Part shown: positions 21,733-33,794 of the stretch, one piece after another
How the letters are laid out: each line of letters starts with the position of its first letter
How positions within the stretch are numbered: the stretch's first letter is position 1
NCBI GenBank assembly: GCA_033782935.1
Contig: JAWQEG010000361.1
Span: 140,001 to 204,000, forward strand
Length of the DNA: 64,000 bases
Origin: Petrolisthes cinctipes
Lineage: Eukaryota; Arthropoda; Malacostraca; Decapoda; Porcellanidae
Direction of reading: 5' to 3'
The notes under the pieces: generated by a model
Told to the model about the DNA's origin: nothing
The model's database searches: none
The model's input: the letters and a program-made list of their open reading frames with translations, nothing else
Made by a program: the position numbers and the translations under genes

Positions 21733-22060
21733 GTAAATTGTTAAAATGTGCCGGGAAACTGACTACTATACCTCAGTGTTATTAATATTCTAGGTTAGGT
21801 TAGGTCATGTCATGTCAGGTAAGGCAAAGGTAAGTTTGGCCTCCTTCATATGTATCGACTCTTCTCCATGCCTGTAAATAACCATGGGTGTCTATGGACG
21901 CCTTCACACGTTTTTACCATGGCGTTCATTTCAAAACTGGTCAGTGTAATGCCGTGGATGGCGTGAAAAGTATACAGCACTCCATGGACACATTCAGACA
22001 GGTCAACCGTATATAATCTTCAACTTACCTGTGATGCTACTCCTTAACATACATTAATAC
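21733..22060. other. Start of ph intron 1, no feature recognised
   Basis: Intronic, with short AGGTTAGGTTAGG-like text near 21,793 and a few imperfect inverted motifs around CCATGG. Nothing could be assigned. Confidence 0.4.
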
Positions 22061-22621
22061 AGATGCAACAAATATTACAGAGAGTACAACATGGAGGAGG
22101 ATAGAGGGATAGATGAGGAGGAAAGGGGAAGTGAAGATGAGAGTAAAAGGACGATAGATTTAGATACAGTACAGTAGTTATGTAAGGCAAGAGAAGGGGT
22201 GAGGTAGGAGAGGTTTGAAAGTGGTGGGGACGAAATGGAGATTTTCGTTGAAGGAGAAAGGAAAGGAGAGGGAGAGAAAGATAGAGAGGCAATGAAAATT
22301 GTTGTGGTGTAAAGAAAAAGAGACTGGGAGATACCTTGGATGGAAAGGGAGGGAGAGAAAAGGGGAAGTAAAGAGAGAAAATTTTGATTTAATGGTGAGA
22401 AGTAGGAATACAGGTAATACAAATACAGCAAATTATCTTGAATTTCCATAATGAAAGAATGGGTAAGAACGGCTTATGGTCATGTCGTGTGACCCGCGGG
22501 AAACATCATCCACACAACGGTGTGATCTTTGATATGCACAGTGTCATGCCATGGATGGGGAACGGTGAAAAGTTGATGTGTGTGAGAGGGATCTTTGGTT
22601 AGACCGGTTAAAACAGCAGGT

Positions 22622-22750
22622 CAGTTCAAACTGCTTCAATCTGCTGGTTCTGAAGGTTAGTTATGTTTAAAGCTTGTTCAAGCTGTTTAAATTCAGTTAA
22701 AGCTGCTAAAATCTGATTCAAACTGCTGAAATCCGATTCAAACTGCTGCC
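22622..22750. repeat. Degenerate 20-bp tandem repeat (TTCAAACTGCTGAAATC)
   Basis: Variants of GATTCAAACTGCTGAAATCC repeat about five times. Confidence 0.7.
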
Positions 22751-22774
22751 ATCTCAGCAGGTATATAAATTTTG

Positions 22775-23110
22775 AGTGAATTGGAGGACTACTAATTCCT
22801 CCTATCTGTACCAAGAAGCAGACCACTTCAAATGTCACTAATAATAACAAAATTGCATAAGTGTGAACATTTAGTAGGTATATATACTTCTTTGTAGTTT
22901 ATGATGAATTTAGAAACTATTATGATGCATGTATTATTTTTCTATAATATTGAATGAAGGACCCACATGAAAAAAAAAAAAAAAATTAGAGAATAGTAGA
23001 AAATGTATTCGGCAAAGTACACTACAATACATATAGTGTATAGTGTATCATTTTGGTGTATTGGAGGGCTACTGATTCCTCCAAACTGTGCAATGAAACA
23101 AATACTTAAT
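22775..23110. repeat. Two diverged inverted-repeat elements (GATTCCTCC family)
   Basis: TTGGAGGACTACTAATTCCTCC near 22,780 and TTGGAGGGCTACTGATTCCT near 23,062 are each followed by a C-CAA-AA/GCAGA-like segment. They are diverged half-copies of the family at 765-916 and 35,790-35,895. Confidence 0.5.
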
Positions 23111-23229
23111 TATCAACATTATGGGGTTATAGTAATAATTTTGATAGGTGTAGTGTTACTAGTGTATTTTATTATTTATATTTATATATATTTTTTCAAT
23201 GAAGGAGCCACATTAACAATAATATAATG

Positions 23230-24125
23230 ATAATCTTAGTATCGGTACAGTATATATGTTTTTATATATTTATAAGTACAGTATTTAATATTTTTTTTTT
23301 TTTATAGGTTGGTCAGCAGCTTAAATTTACATCCAGGTCAAGTTAATTTTAAGAAAATTTGTAGGTAAATTTTAATATCCCTAAAAGTTGAAAATCTAAA
23401 TATTTTGTTTGTTTAGGTGGTTTTGATGTTTGTTGAGATGGTAGCGTAGCGATGGTCGGCGGTATTCTTTGAAGATACAAGATGTTTTGAAGTGATAAGC
23501 TTCTCCATAATGTCAGAGTTTATTGAAGGAGAAGTCTCTGTACAACAGGAAGAGAATATGTGTAGTGTTTGGTGTTAACTCTTTGAGATTTGTTATCAGA
23601 ATGAGAATCTATTGACACACCAAGTAGTGGTTGGCTTACTGTGACTCTGACCTAACAACACATGTGTTTGTTAAGGAAACAAGTCAGTCGAAAGTGAACA
23701 TTTTCCTGTATGTCCTTGTTGCCCAAACTATATGTGTTTCCAATGGTACTCAGCAGTTGAAGAAGTGCTGAAGTGCTGGGTCAGCACCCGGCTGACAACA
23801 TGTTAACTCATATCCCCTTGTGTGCTTGGCTTGTCTCGGACACATTTCCTCTTGTGTATATGTGTACATACATGATTATATGTATTAAAGAGTTAAGGAT
23901 ATACATAGGCCTATGTAGTTTAACCAGTACATGTTAGTAATAGGTTATTGTCATTATTGTTGTTATTATTGTTATTTTTATTACTATTATTATTATTCGT
24001 AATCCTACAGTATTATTACTATTGTTGTTATTACTTTTATTATTATTATTATTATAATTATTATTTATTTTAATCGTATGGTTGTTATTATTATCATTGC
24101 TTGTACAGTATTATTATTATTCTAG
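23230..24125. other. ph intron 1, non-coding
   Basis: AT-rich and ATT/TTA-microsatellite-rich (23,940-24,115). No exon found. The acceptor for exon 2 closes it. Confidence 0.5.
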
Positions 24126-24242
24126 GTTGGGCAGCAGCAAGCAACAATGGCACAAGTAATGCAACAAGCACCACAAGCACCAACACATTCCCCACATGGT
24201 GCTGTAGGTGTGACTACAAGTATGTCACAACAGTCACCACAG
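24126..24242 (+). CDS. ph: ph exon 2: Gln/Ala/Pro-rich linker
   Basis: Residues 79-117, starting VGQQQATMAQVMQQAPQA. The acceptor is TATTATTCTAG and the donor CAG|GTATGT, both phase 0. No domain is present. A decayed copy of its 3' end and donor lies 178 bp downstream (24,371-24,432). Assignment to ph rests on frame compatibility, splice sites and composition. Confidence 0.75.
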
Positions 24243-24370
24243 GTATGTACAAACACACATATACACATGTTGGTAAGACCTACATGGATGCTGTATATAT
24301 ACTTATATAACACTTTCTTTCCTACAAAGACATATATACTATACGCACACTGTGAGACTGATAAAACACA

Positions 24371-24427
24371 CACACACACTGCTGTGGGTATTACTACAAG
24401 CATGTCACTATAGTTACCATAGGTATT

Positions 24428-24432
<5 letters not shown>
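24371..24432 (+). pseudogene. Degenerate copy of ph exon 2 3' end and donor
   Basis: GCTGTGGGTATTACTACAAG, then ATGTCACTATAGTTACCATA and GGTATTTACACATACAC, parallels exon 2 from 24,201 on. The CAA that encodes Gln is now TAG, a stop, and the CAG before the donor is TAG. It is therefore not usable as a coding exon. Confidence 0.75.
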
Positions 24433-24461
<29 letters not shown>

Positions 24462-24589
24462 TGCATACACAGTGAGATTTTAGGCACACCTCCCCATACA
24501 CACACACACACGGGATAGGTTAGAGATATATTCACACACACACACACACACTAAAGTTTTAGGCAGATACAGTATTTCACTATATATAG

Positions 24590-26715
24590 GTGAGATAAGT
24601 GAGAGAGTTGAAAATATAGTTGGCAAATGCAGTGTAGATGGAGTAAATGAGAATGTTGACTTTCTGGTGTATGTGTGTACAGAGAGAAGGTTGTACATAT
24701 CAAACACTTTCTTCAAGCATAAAATGATCCACAGGTACACGTGAAGGAGGAAAGGTGAAAAGGGAGAACAATTAATCGAGTCTTCTAGATTATGTAACAG
24801 TAGGTGAAAGGTTAATAAAGGGTGTGATGGATGCAAAAGTTGTGGGAGGAATGTTCTAATACTCTGACCATTATATAATTATGTGGTCATGGTGATAATT
24901 AAGGTCCAGGTTAAGTGGGAAAATTAAAAGGGAGGATGGAGTTACAGTGAGTGGAAAGGAAGCGGTAAAAGGAGTGTGGGAAAGATATTTTGATGAATGA
25001 GTGTTCAAGAACTCTTACTATTTAACTATTCATTATTAAACATAAGGAAATACGTTTGAGTATTTTAGAACAAGAATAACCGTGAAATACCCAGAAAAAG
25101 TAGCACTGGCTGAAAGAACGTCATTCCTACTTCCCTGTCCATTAGACACTGACGGGTAGGGAGGGTGATGGAGGTATATAAGACACTCACGTCACACCTG
25201 ACTCGCCAGTCAGGCGTACCAACATTACATCACACTGTTAAAAGGATGGTAACGAAACTTTTTTTGCCAACTGTACCAGAGAACTGGAGGAGAGCAATCA
25301 TTGTGCCTCTATACAAGGGTAAAGGGAGTAGGGATGAATGCAGTAGCTATAGTGCAATAAGTCTCCTTAGTGTGACAGGAAAAGTGTATGGGAGGATTCT
25401 TACAGAGAGACTGATTGAAGTAACTGAAAACAAAGTCAGTGAGGAACAAGGAGGGTTCAGAAAGTGTTCTAGAGACTGTGTGGATCAGACCTTTGCAATC
25501 ATATCAACAGTATAGAAATACCTTGGGAAAGGTAGGAAACTGTATGCTGCCTTCATGGACTTGGAAAAGGCATATGATAGTGTTGATTGAAGGACTATGA
25601 AGGATGTACTTATGATGTTTGGTGTTGGTGGGTGCCTGTTGGAAGGGATTGAACCTTCTATAGAGAGACAAATACATGTGTTCAGGTAGAGGGTGATCTA
25701 AGTGAGAAGTTCAATATCACTATGATTGAGACAAGTGTGTGTCATGTCACCGTGGATGTTTAATATTTATATGGATGGATGTATGAGAGAGATGAAGGTA
25801 AGAGTGGATGACCTGGGTGTGAGATTGAAGCTGAAGGGAATGTAATGATCCTTAGTGATAAGTCTATCTGCAGTTGATACTTTGTTGATGGCAGAGAATG
25901 AGAGGAAATAACAGAGGGTGGTGGATGAGTTTCAGGATGTATGTAAGAGAAGGAAACTAAAGGTGAATGTTGGTAAAAGTAAGGTGATGGTCATTGAGAG
26001 GGCAAAGGTTGAAGTGATTGATTTTACTATACCCTGGGCCTATAGGGTGAGGCTGCCTACTGGAACCTACCGTAGTGTTAGATGACTTTTGGGGGTGAGA
26101 GGATGGAGGAAGTGAAGGAGTTAAATATTTAAAAACAGTGTTATATAAATATGGAAGCATGGAAGGAGAAATCAGAAAGAGAGCAGTCAGGGGTAGGTTT
26201 TCTAGGGAGACTAATGCAAGGTAGAAGTGAGAGCATAGAGGTGAAAAGGAAACTGAAAAATGGTATAGTCTTGCCAACACTGACATATGTGTTAGAGACA
26301 TGGACATGGAACAACAGTCTAGAATAGAATAGGGGCGGTGGAGATGAGTTACCTGAGAGGAGCTTGTGGCCTGACAAGGTGAGATGGAGAAAGTAATGAG
26401 AATGTATATGACAGGTGTGGTCTAAGTGTGAAGGCAGTTGGTGTTGAATGTGTGGTGATGGAGAGTTATGTGAAGTACATTGAAGTGGTTTGGACATTTG
26501 GAGAGAATGTAAGATAGAGAGTTTACAAAGAAGGTATATGGAAGTGTGATGGAGAGACCTGGAATGAATGGCAGACCTCCAGCCAGGTGGGTGAACAGAG
26601 TGGTGGAGTACATGTGGGTGAGAAATGTGAATGGTAGTGGAGGGCTTGACCAAGCAAGGAGGGAATATAGGACCCAAAGGGTACTATAGAAGGCATCAGA
26701 ACTATAGATAGATAG
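24590..26715 (+). mobile_element. Degenerate copy of the 4.6-kb LINE, inside ph intron 2
   Basis: Endonuclease-region text (matching 5,640-5,930) begins near 24,590. An internal deletion joins it to text matching 6,455-6,530. After about 260 bp of unrelated sequence the RT resumes at about 25,275 (ENWRRAIIVPLYKGKGSRDE, GGFRKCSRDCVDQ). Many stops and indels are present, including a FADD region reduced to remnants. It ends with ACTATAGATAGATAGATGG, the family tail. Confidence 0.85.
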
Positions 26716-27085
26716 ATGGATATGTTTTTCATGCACACACATACACTTATTACACACAAACACACACACAACAATTAAAATTCTTTAGAAATTTTTAAAT
26801 TTATTTTTATTATTGTAATTCCTTAGAATTTAAATGAAAGAAACCAATACAAAGCAGTGCAATAATGTAAACCAAATATAAATGAAATTAAAAACACTAT
26901 TTAAATAATGAAATTTTTCTAGTATATTATCTTACAAAAGGATATATATTTACCTGTGAATATACTTATGTAAATATTAAAATAATTTGTCAATGATCAA
27001 CACACACATTATTTACCTACTGTATATATTTAAATAATCTCATAATGATGATATTTTGTCCAATTTTGTTTGAAGTGCCCTAGAC
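26716..27085. other. ph intron 2, AT-rich, no feature recognised
   Basis: A short CA run at 26,735-26,770, then plain AT-rich sequence. Confidence 0.5.
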
Positions 27086-27089
27086 ACAT

Positions 27090-27885
27090 TGGTTTCAAAT
27101 TCCTTCATTCTTGATGTCCCTTCTTTACATAAATTTCCTTCATTTTTTGCTGTCCCTACTTTCCATCTATTTCCTTCATTCTTGCTGTCCCTCATTTCCA
27201 TTGATTTCCATCTTTCTTGCTGTCCCTCTTTTCCTTCTCTTCGTCCTCCTCCATTACTTCTTTCCCTTTCTCTCACTTTCTTTTCTCTGTTTTAAATGCC
27301 ATTTCTCTATTGTCACTGCCAATATAACATTAAGTGTGATTAAACCACACACAGCCATTATACCAAAGGAGAAAGGGTCTAACATTGTGTGTGTGTGTGA
27401 GAGGGAGAGAGTGTGTGTGAGAGACAGAAATTAATTGCGGGTGTGGAAAAAGAGAGAGAGAGAGTGAGGAAGGGAGCTTTTGTATTTGTGTATTTGGAAG
27501 AGAGTGAGATTGTGTTTATGATTTGAAGTGTGTTTGTATGTATGTGAGAGAGAAAAAGCTTTCTCTCTCTCTCTCGTGTTCTTCCTTGCTGTCCCTCGTT
27601 TCCTACTATTTTCGTTGTGTTTGCTGTCTCTCCTTTAATTCTATTTCCTTTGTGTTTGCTGTCTCTCGTTTAATTCTACTTCCTTTGTGTTTGCTGTCCC
27701 TTCCTTTCCATCCCTTTATTTCCTTTTATTTCCTTCCCCTCTTTTCCTATTACTGTACAGTATTTCCTTTGTGTTTCCTTGGTGTTCTTTCCTATCCTTC
27801 TATTTCTTTTGTGTTTGCTTGTTGTCCACCTTCTCTATCACCTTCACCCTCATCATTCAGAGTCTTCCAGGCCTAGGGTGATCAT
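27090..27885 (+). repeat. Second copy of the interspersed TTTGCTGTCCCTCC minisatellite element
   Basis: Two blocks of the repeat (27,095-27,250 and 27,585-27,800) flank a stretch with TG and GA runs. The tail CACCTTCACCCTCATCATTC with AGGCCTAGGGTGAT closes it at about 27,885, matching the tail at 15,285-15,325. Confidence 0.7.
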
Positions 27886-27969
27886 CTTTCACAGTCTTGC
27901 TATTGATTAATTTTCACAGGCTTCTGTAAAAAAAAAATTAATGAAAATTAATATTAATGTCAATATTTA

Positions 27970-28101
27970 CCAAAATAATAATAATAATAATAATATAATA
28001 ATAATATGACAGAAGATTGAAGTTGAAAATTGAAGGAACACTTGGGAATGTATATAAATTTAAAAGATAAGAAGAGTTATTATTAGCACATACAACACAC
28101 T

Positions 28102-28145
<44 letters not shown>
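27970..28145. repeat. AAT, GT and TA microsatellites
   Basis: AAT run at 27,976-28,006, GT run at 28,101-28,123, TA run at 28,124-28,145. Confidence 0.95.
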
Positions 28146-28199
28146 ATAACATCATGATTATACACACAGATGTACACATACAAAGTTTGTATGATTTAG

Positions 28200-29100
28200 G
28201 TTATCTCGCAATCACATCACACATGCATATTTCACACACATGAAAACCTTTTTGATGACGCACACAGAATTACAGCTGATTTTTGCAAATACTGTAATGA
28301 TATGCGAACACTTGTGAATATAGTAAAATATTACCAGAGTTGAAATATTCATGCATGCTGAAATATACAGTATATAATTATTATACAGTATATGATATAT
28401 AGTATATATATACTGTAAATATATAGAAGGAAAAAATAAGTACAGGAAAATTATATGTGAGGCAGTAAGTACTTTGGTGCATTACTGTATATGGTCAGAC
28501 AGAATGATACAAAGACATAGGGTAGGAGTTGAAAGTTTATATTGAGTCACACAGGCTGGAGCGGTCACCCGGGTACACAGGAAACAAATTTTATTTTATT
28601 TTCTGGTGCTGTTTAGAACAATATTGACATTAATGAACAATGGACATTTTAAATGTAATAAATTGTTAACAGAAGTAATTTTGCAGCATTTTCCGCCGGA
28701 CTAACTTGTGTTCAGATTTGTAGGGGAGGATCTGGTTAAGGTAGGGAAGTAAGGTTAAGTTAGGTTAGTCTCTAGGTCAGATTCCTTTGTTTCATGTGTG
28801 GTCCCTCCCTCTCTATGACTGTATATAAACTGTCAACCTCTATATCCCTACCATTCTATCTAAGGATGTAATATACCAAAGTACCTATGATTTCTCCTCT
28901 GGTTATTTTGCATACATATCCCACAGTGAAGTGAGGCTCTACATATATATACAATATATGAGGACACATCTAAGTGTTATGGAAATTCAACATGCAAATA
29001 ATATAGTATGGGTGAAAATGATACGTTTTTGGCTAGCATTTTCATCCACACCTTCAGGCTCCAAACAAGGATATATTTGGACTCTTTAGGAAGGCGGTGT
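28200..29100. other. ph intron 2, no feature recognised
   Basis: AT-rich DNA with scattered TATA runs. Nothing is supported. Confidence 0.5.
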
Positions 29101-29108
29101 TTCATATA

Positions 29109-30063
29109 CACCTCGGTCTCGTATAGAACGTGTTCACATAGAACGATTCTCGTATAGAACGAGCGACCAAAATATTAGCTTAAAATTATTTTATAAAACG
29201 ATTGCATCCATATAGAACGGGTTGCGAAAATAAGTGAAGCAAATCCGAGGAGTTCTTATACAAAACGAGCGAAATCATAATGAACGTGTCAGGAAATGAT
29301 ATCACTGGCGTCTGCACAGTGTGGGTGAGTGTGTTCCCGCTCCTTCCCCCTACCCAGTGTTGCCAGGTGCAAGGAAATTTCTCTGTTTTAGGGAATTTTG
29401 AAATCTACACAGGGAAATTATATAAAGATTGTTTAAAAGTAAACAGGGAAAGTCTTACCAGAACAAATACCAATAAGACCGTCAATGTTCAAGAGTAAAC
29501 AGGGAATTATTGAGGCATAAAAGGACATTCTTAAGTTGAAGTTAGGGAAATTTCGTGTTTGACTCGCTCGTTTTTAGTGATTAGGCCTACGAGTTAACCA
29601 CCAGCTTCAACGCTGTCATGCCAGGTGGTGCATTTACAAAACGGAAGTCCATATCCTTCCATATAAAGAAGGAAGTTATTTCTTGGAAAGAGAAAGGAGA
29701 AGGAAACACCAGCGTATGGTTAATAAAAGAAAACAAACGATGATCACGTGCTATCTCCCCCCCTACCACCTCCACCACCATTACGCGCTATCTCCCCCCT
29801 ACCACCTCCACCACCACGGATGCCGCCGACTCGTCTCACGGTCTCAGTCACATGAGTCGCCTGCGAAAACCTTAATACGAATTGTAAAATGCATTTTACA
29901 TACATCCCTGTAGGATTGAGGCAAGAAACACCTTGAAAAGTATTTTATGTTAATTTCAGGGACAATTTTGGTGACTGATCGACCAATTGTATCACATAGA
30001 ACGATTTCACATAGAACGACGTCTTCTATCAACCTATTGGACGTTCTATACGAGACCGAGGTG
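29109..30063. mobile_element. Non-autonomous TA-flanked transposon, Tigger/pogo-like ends
   Basis: CACCTCGGTCTCGTATAGAA at the left and its exact inverted copy TTCTATACGAGACCGAGGTG at the right are flanked by TA. The subterminal regions repeat CACATAGAACGA and ATAGAACG motifs. The 955-bp interior contains a module beginning CAGTGTTGCCAGGT near 29,357. That module is also found in the elements at 39,864 and 48,299. No intact transposase is present. The Tigger/pogo assignment is inferred from TA targets and similarity of interior sequence. Confidence 0.8.
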
Positions 30064-30457
30064 TATACTGTACACTACAGTATATATATACTTTTTTTCA
30101 CATAAAAACACACTTGCATACAAATACATTTTGCACACACACACACCAAATTGTCAAAGACAACATACAACTCATATGCTGTATCTTACCTGTATGTATG
30201 TATATATTATAGGAGGTGAAGAATAAGTGGAAATAATCTTGTTTAATCTGATATAAACTTGAATAATTCAGTATTATCCAGTGTAAGCTTTGATAATCTG
30301 GAATATTACAGTACAGTACTGTTTAATATTGTATGAACTGGAATAATCTGGTATATACTGGTGTGTGTAGAGAGTGTATGCAAATCACCTTCTACCTCCG
30401 GCTGTATACAAGTAACTGAAGTGAACAGTGAACACTTGGTTTGTACACACACACATA

Positions 30458-30460
<3 letters not shown>
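30064..30460. other. ph intron 2, no feature recognised
   Basis: Short TA and CA runs, and a loose repeat of AATCTGGTATA-like text at 30,240-30,360. Confidence 0.4.
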
Positions 30461-30747
<287 letters not shown>

Positions 30748-30759
30748 CATCTCTTTGAC

Positions 30760-31110
30760 TTCCATAATCTGGCTTTGAGTTTGTAGAAGGGTGAGAAAGT
30801 ACAAGAAACATAAAGGAAATGCTACTGGCTTCTAATTGGGAGGGTTACAGTTAATTGGATGAATTTTATCGTTATTTCATAAAAAGCAAATCCGGTTTAC
30901 ATTTGCCTATCAGCTGTAGCCTTGATTTTCCATGCTAGGTGTATGTAACTTCTACCCTAGATATTAAGATAATTTTATGAATGTGTGTGGTAATTATTAT
31001 TGTTACAATCATTATTAACAATATTATGATAATTAATATTTTCATTAAAATTAATTACTCTTATTATTGTTAGTATTACTATTATTGATATAGTTTCCTT
31101 GTACTTGCAG
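30760..31110. other. ph intron 2 end, no feature recognised
   Basis: AT-rich with ATT runs, ending in the exon 3 acceptor TTGTACTTGCAG. Confidence 0.5.
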
Positions 31111-31275
31111 TTCTATGTACAGACATCACTTGCTTCTGGAATGCCAGCACCACCAGCCATTGCACCAGCACCAGGCCCCAGTCAGTCTAATACAAACACT
31201 ACTATGTCAGCACTACATCATCACCTGACACCTACACTGACACACCCAGGAGTATCACCCTCACCTATCACACAG
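31111..31275 (+). CDS. ph: ph exon 3: Pro/Thr/Ser-rich linker
   Basis: Residues 118-172, beginning FYVQTSLASGMPAPPAIAPA and ending THPGVSPSPITQ. Acceptor TTGCAG and donor CAG|GTAAGT, both phase 0. No folded domain is evident. A degenerate copy of its last 50 bases and donor follows at 31,321-31,388. Confidence 0.8.
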
Positions 31276-31320
31276 GTAAGTTATGTGTACATGGATACAC
31301 ACATACACATACTGTGTTAG

Positions 31321-31388
31321 TACTACACTCACACTGACACACCCAGGAGTGTCACCCTCACCCATCACACAGGTGAGTTATGTGTATA
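31321..31388 (+). pseudogene. Copy of ph exon 3 3' end and donor
   Basis: CTGACACACCCAGGAGTGTC, CCCTCACCCATCACACAG and a GTGAGT donor repeat the end of exon 3. An AG at 31,319-31,320 could act as acceptor. The resulting 52-nt exon would shift the frame, and retention of the intervening intron meets an in-frame TAG. Use in the main mRNA is unlikely. Confidence 0.8.
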
Positions 31389-32098
31389 TTGCCCACAGAG
31401 GTTTTGTTCCCCTCCTGGCGGGCGATTTGATAAATTTGTCAACATGGAAGTGTACAGCCCCTCCTCTCATCTCCTATAGTATGTTTATGAAACATGTTGT
31501 GAACCATTCAAAACAACTGACTTTACAATATTCTAATAATCAATGTAGATTTTTACTAAAGAGTAATTTTATAAACAATGTCATGATTCTAGGAAATTAT
31601 AATATGACCGTGTAAAGAATAGATCATAATTCTTTGAGTAACGTATGCCTGTATTAACTTGTTATTTCAATAATGAGACAAACTAATCTCAGCCCAAGGT
31701 CACACCAGGATGGTGTTTCTCTCAATTAGTGAGGACTTTGACGATGTTGATCCGACCCAATAACGAGTTTTTTCCAAACTTCATTGCAGTGAACAATTAC
31801 CTCTTGCCTGGAGAACTAGGCAAAGTTAAGATTTTAATTTGTTTATGGCCAAACTAATCAAGATTCTGAGGGGAATTGAATATTGTAAATTGAGCATTTA
31901 ATATTGTGCAGATAAATGTTTGTATGACCTTCGCCCTTGCATTCGTTTTAACCGGTAATTATAACATGAGCCAATTTTATTATGACAGCTTCCACTTATA
32001 AGTTTTGTAAGGTTTCAAACTGTTGTAGGTATTCTGCATTCAATGTATTGACTTGTACTAATAAAATATATCCAATGCATATCCAGACAGATATTTCT

Positions 32099-32131
<33 letters not shown>

Positions 32132-32494
32132 GAATCGGGCTACGATACGAGCGAAACTGGTTGACAGGGACTTAAATATTTGAACCCAGTGAACACTTTC
32201 TGAGATAAAGAGTGAGAGTATCATACCATTGGTTATATATTTTTGTAAATATAAATCGGCTTTTCCAAGGTTAATAGTTAGCATGGTTATTAGTGAGGTA
32301 AATCTCTAGATAGAATAATCCTTTAAGCAGATCACAACAGTTCATGATAAAACACCTCCATTAATTATCATACCATTGGTTATGCACTTTTCATCCATGC
32401 CTGCCCATATCATGCCTCCTTCCATTCCTTCCCACAACATATTAAACTAAACCTTATTTAATTACCTGTAAGTAAGCCAAATCTTTCTGTGCAG
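31389..32494. other. ph intron 3, with one GA run
   Basis: No exon is supported. A GA run lies at 32,100-32,128. The 31,390-31,780 stretch is compositionally mixed and may be an old repeat, but I cannot name it. Confidence 0.4.
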
Positions 32495-32677
32495 TTCCCT
32501 CAACAGGTACAAGTCATACAAAGTGGTATTCCTGGCGGTCCGTACTTTCAACAACTCTACCATAACGGTCAGGGTCAGATTATAATGCCTGGTAATCTGA
32601 CCCTTCAGACAGCTGCTGGTATGAACACAACATCTATTCAACCCAATACCATTAATGGAATAAATCAGCCGCTGCAG
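32495..32677 (+). CDS. ph: ph exon 4: conserved Gln-rich segment
   Basis: Residues 173-233, FPQQVQVIQSGIPGGPYFQQ through LYHNGQGQIIMPGNLTLQ to INQPLQ. The pattern of YFQQLY, GQ and MPGNLTLQ resembles a conserved patch N-terminal to HD1 in Ph/PHC proteins. Acceptor CTGTGCAG, donor CAG|GTAAGT, phase 0 both sides. A decayed copy of its 3' end lies at 34,254-34,320. Confidence 0.88.
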
Positions 32678-33195
32678 GTAAGTTTAACTTCTCAAAGTTT
32701 TTATACCATTAACTGAAAATATCTGAAATCTATCTGAAAATTCAAACCTGGTGTTTGTTTGGCACCACTAGCGTTAGTTTACAGTTGCTTTGATGAAGTG
32801 AGTGTTCATTGTACCAGTCAGGCAGCCTTGTTTTAATATTTCTCAGTTCCCACCACTCATTGACTGTTTGTATGCTGGTCAGTCTCATAGTTAAGACATA
32901 TCTTTTGAAACTTAATCATGATGGCTCCTCCTAAAGTTAACCCAGTTGGTGGAAATAACAAGAATTAGAGTTGTGCTAACTCTGAAACAAAATATATAAA
33001 TATGAAATAAGGTAGAACATGGTGTCGACAGAAGTGTGTTAATGAAAGAATAAAATAATGTGTCAACCACTCTTTATGACACACACAAACAGAAAAATAA
33101 ACTACTCAAGTTTGTGTTTAACTAGGTTGCCTAGACTGTTGATATGTAATACCTTTTGTATATCTATTCTATCTCTTTTAATATGTACCTGAACA
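32678..33195. other. ph intron 4, no feature recognised
   Basis: AT-rich unique sequence up to a LINE fragment. Confidence 0.5.
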
Positions 33196-33204
33196 CTCAA
33201 AAGT

Positions 33205-33405
33205 AGAAGTGTGCCGTGCGTATGGAAGTGAAAAGGGGACTAAGAAATAATATAATCCTGCCAACACTGACGTATGCATCAGAGACATGGACATGGAGTA
33301 GGGCTCATCAGTCTAGAATAGGTGCAGTGGAAATGAGTTATCTGAGAGGAGCATGTGGACTTACTAGGTGGTATGGAGAAAGTAATGAGAGTGTATATGA
33401 CGGCT
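33205..33405 (+). mobile_element. LINE fragment (C-terminal region)
   Basis: Encodes RNNIILPTLTYASETWTW and YLRGACGLTRWYGESNESVY, nearly identical to 7,735-7,915 of the 4.6-kb LINE. Both ends are truncated. Confidence 0.9.
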
Positions 33406-33635
33406 AATAGCTTGTAAAACACTTATGCTACATAAATAAATGATACAGGATATTGAAGTACAAACTTTTAGCTGTCTCCTGATGTACTTGTCAACACTAA
33501 AGTGACATCTGTAGGATGGGTAGCCACCTCACAATGACATCAACTCAAAATTCACTTTTACACTATATTTACATATCTAAGTAAGTTTTCACACTCTAAT
33601 TTTGTTATAAAACATGTCAGAATCACATATATGTA

Positions 33636-33790
33636 CAGTCACGAGCACTAATAAGTATACAGGTTTGGTTGATACTTCAAACAGTTCAATTTCACCAACG
33701 AAGTCATTCCAAAGGAGATCTCATTGTGCATTCATTTACTGTCTCTAGGTATTCGAAGCACACCTGTATACTTATTAGTGCTCGTGACTG
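33636..33790. mobile_element. MITE, Tc1/mariner-type, copy 3 of 3
   Basis: Perfect CAGTCACGAGCACTAATAAG terminal repeats flanked by TA, in the same orientation as the copy at 25-183. Confidence 0.88.
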
Positions 33791-33794
33791 TACA

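Noticed and set aside
21895..22595. A possible further Harbinger element around CTTCACACG...GTGTGTGAGAGGGATC with a purine-rich interior
   Set aside because: End similarity is weak and no TWA duplication was convincing.
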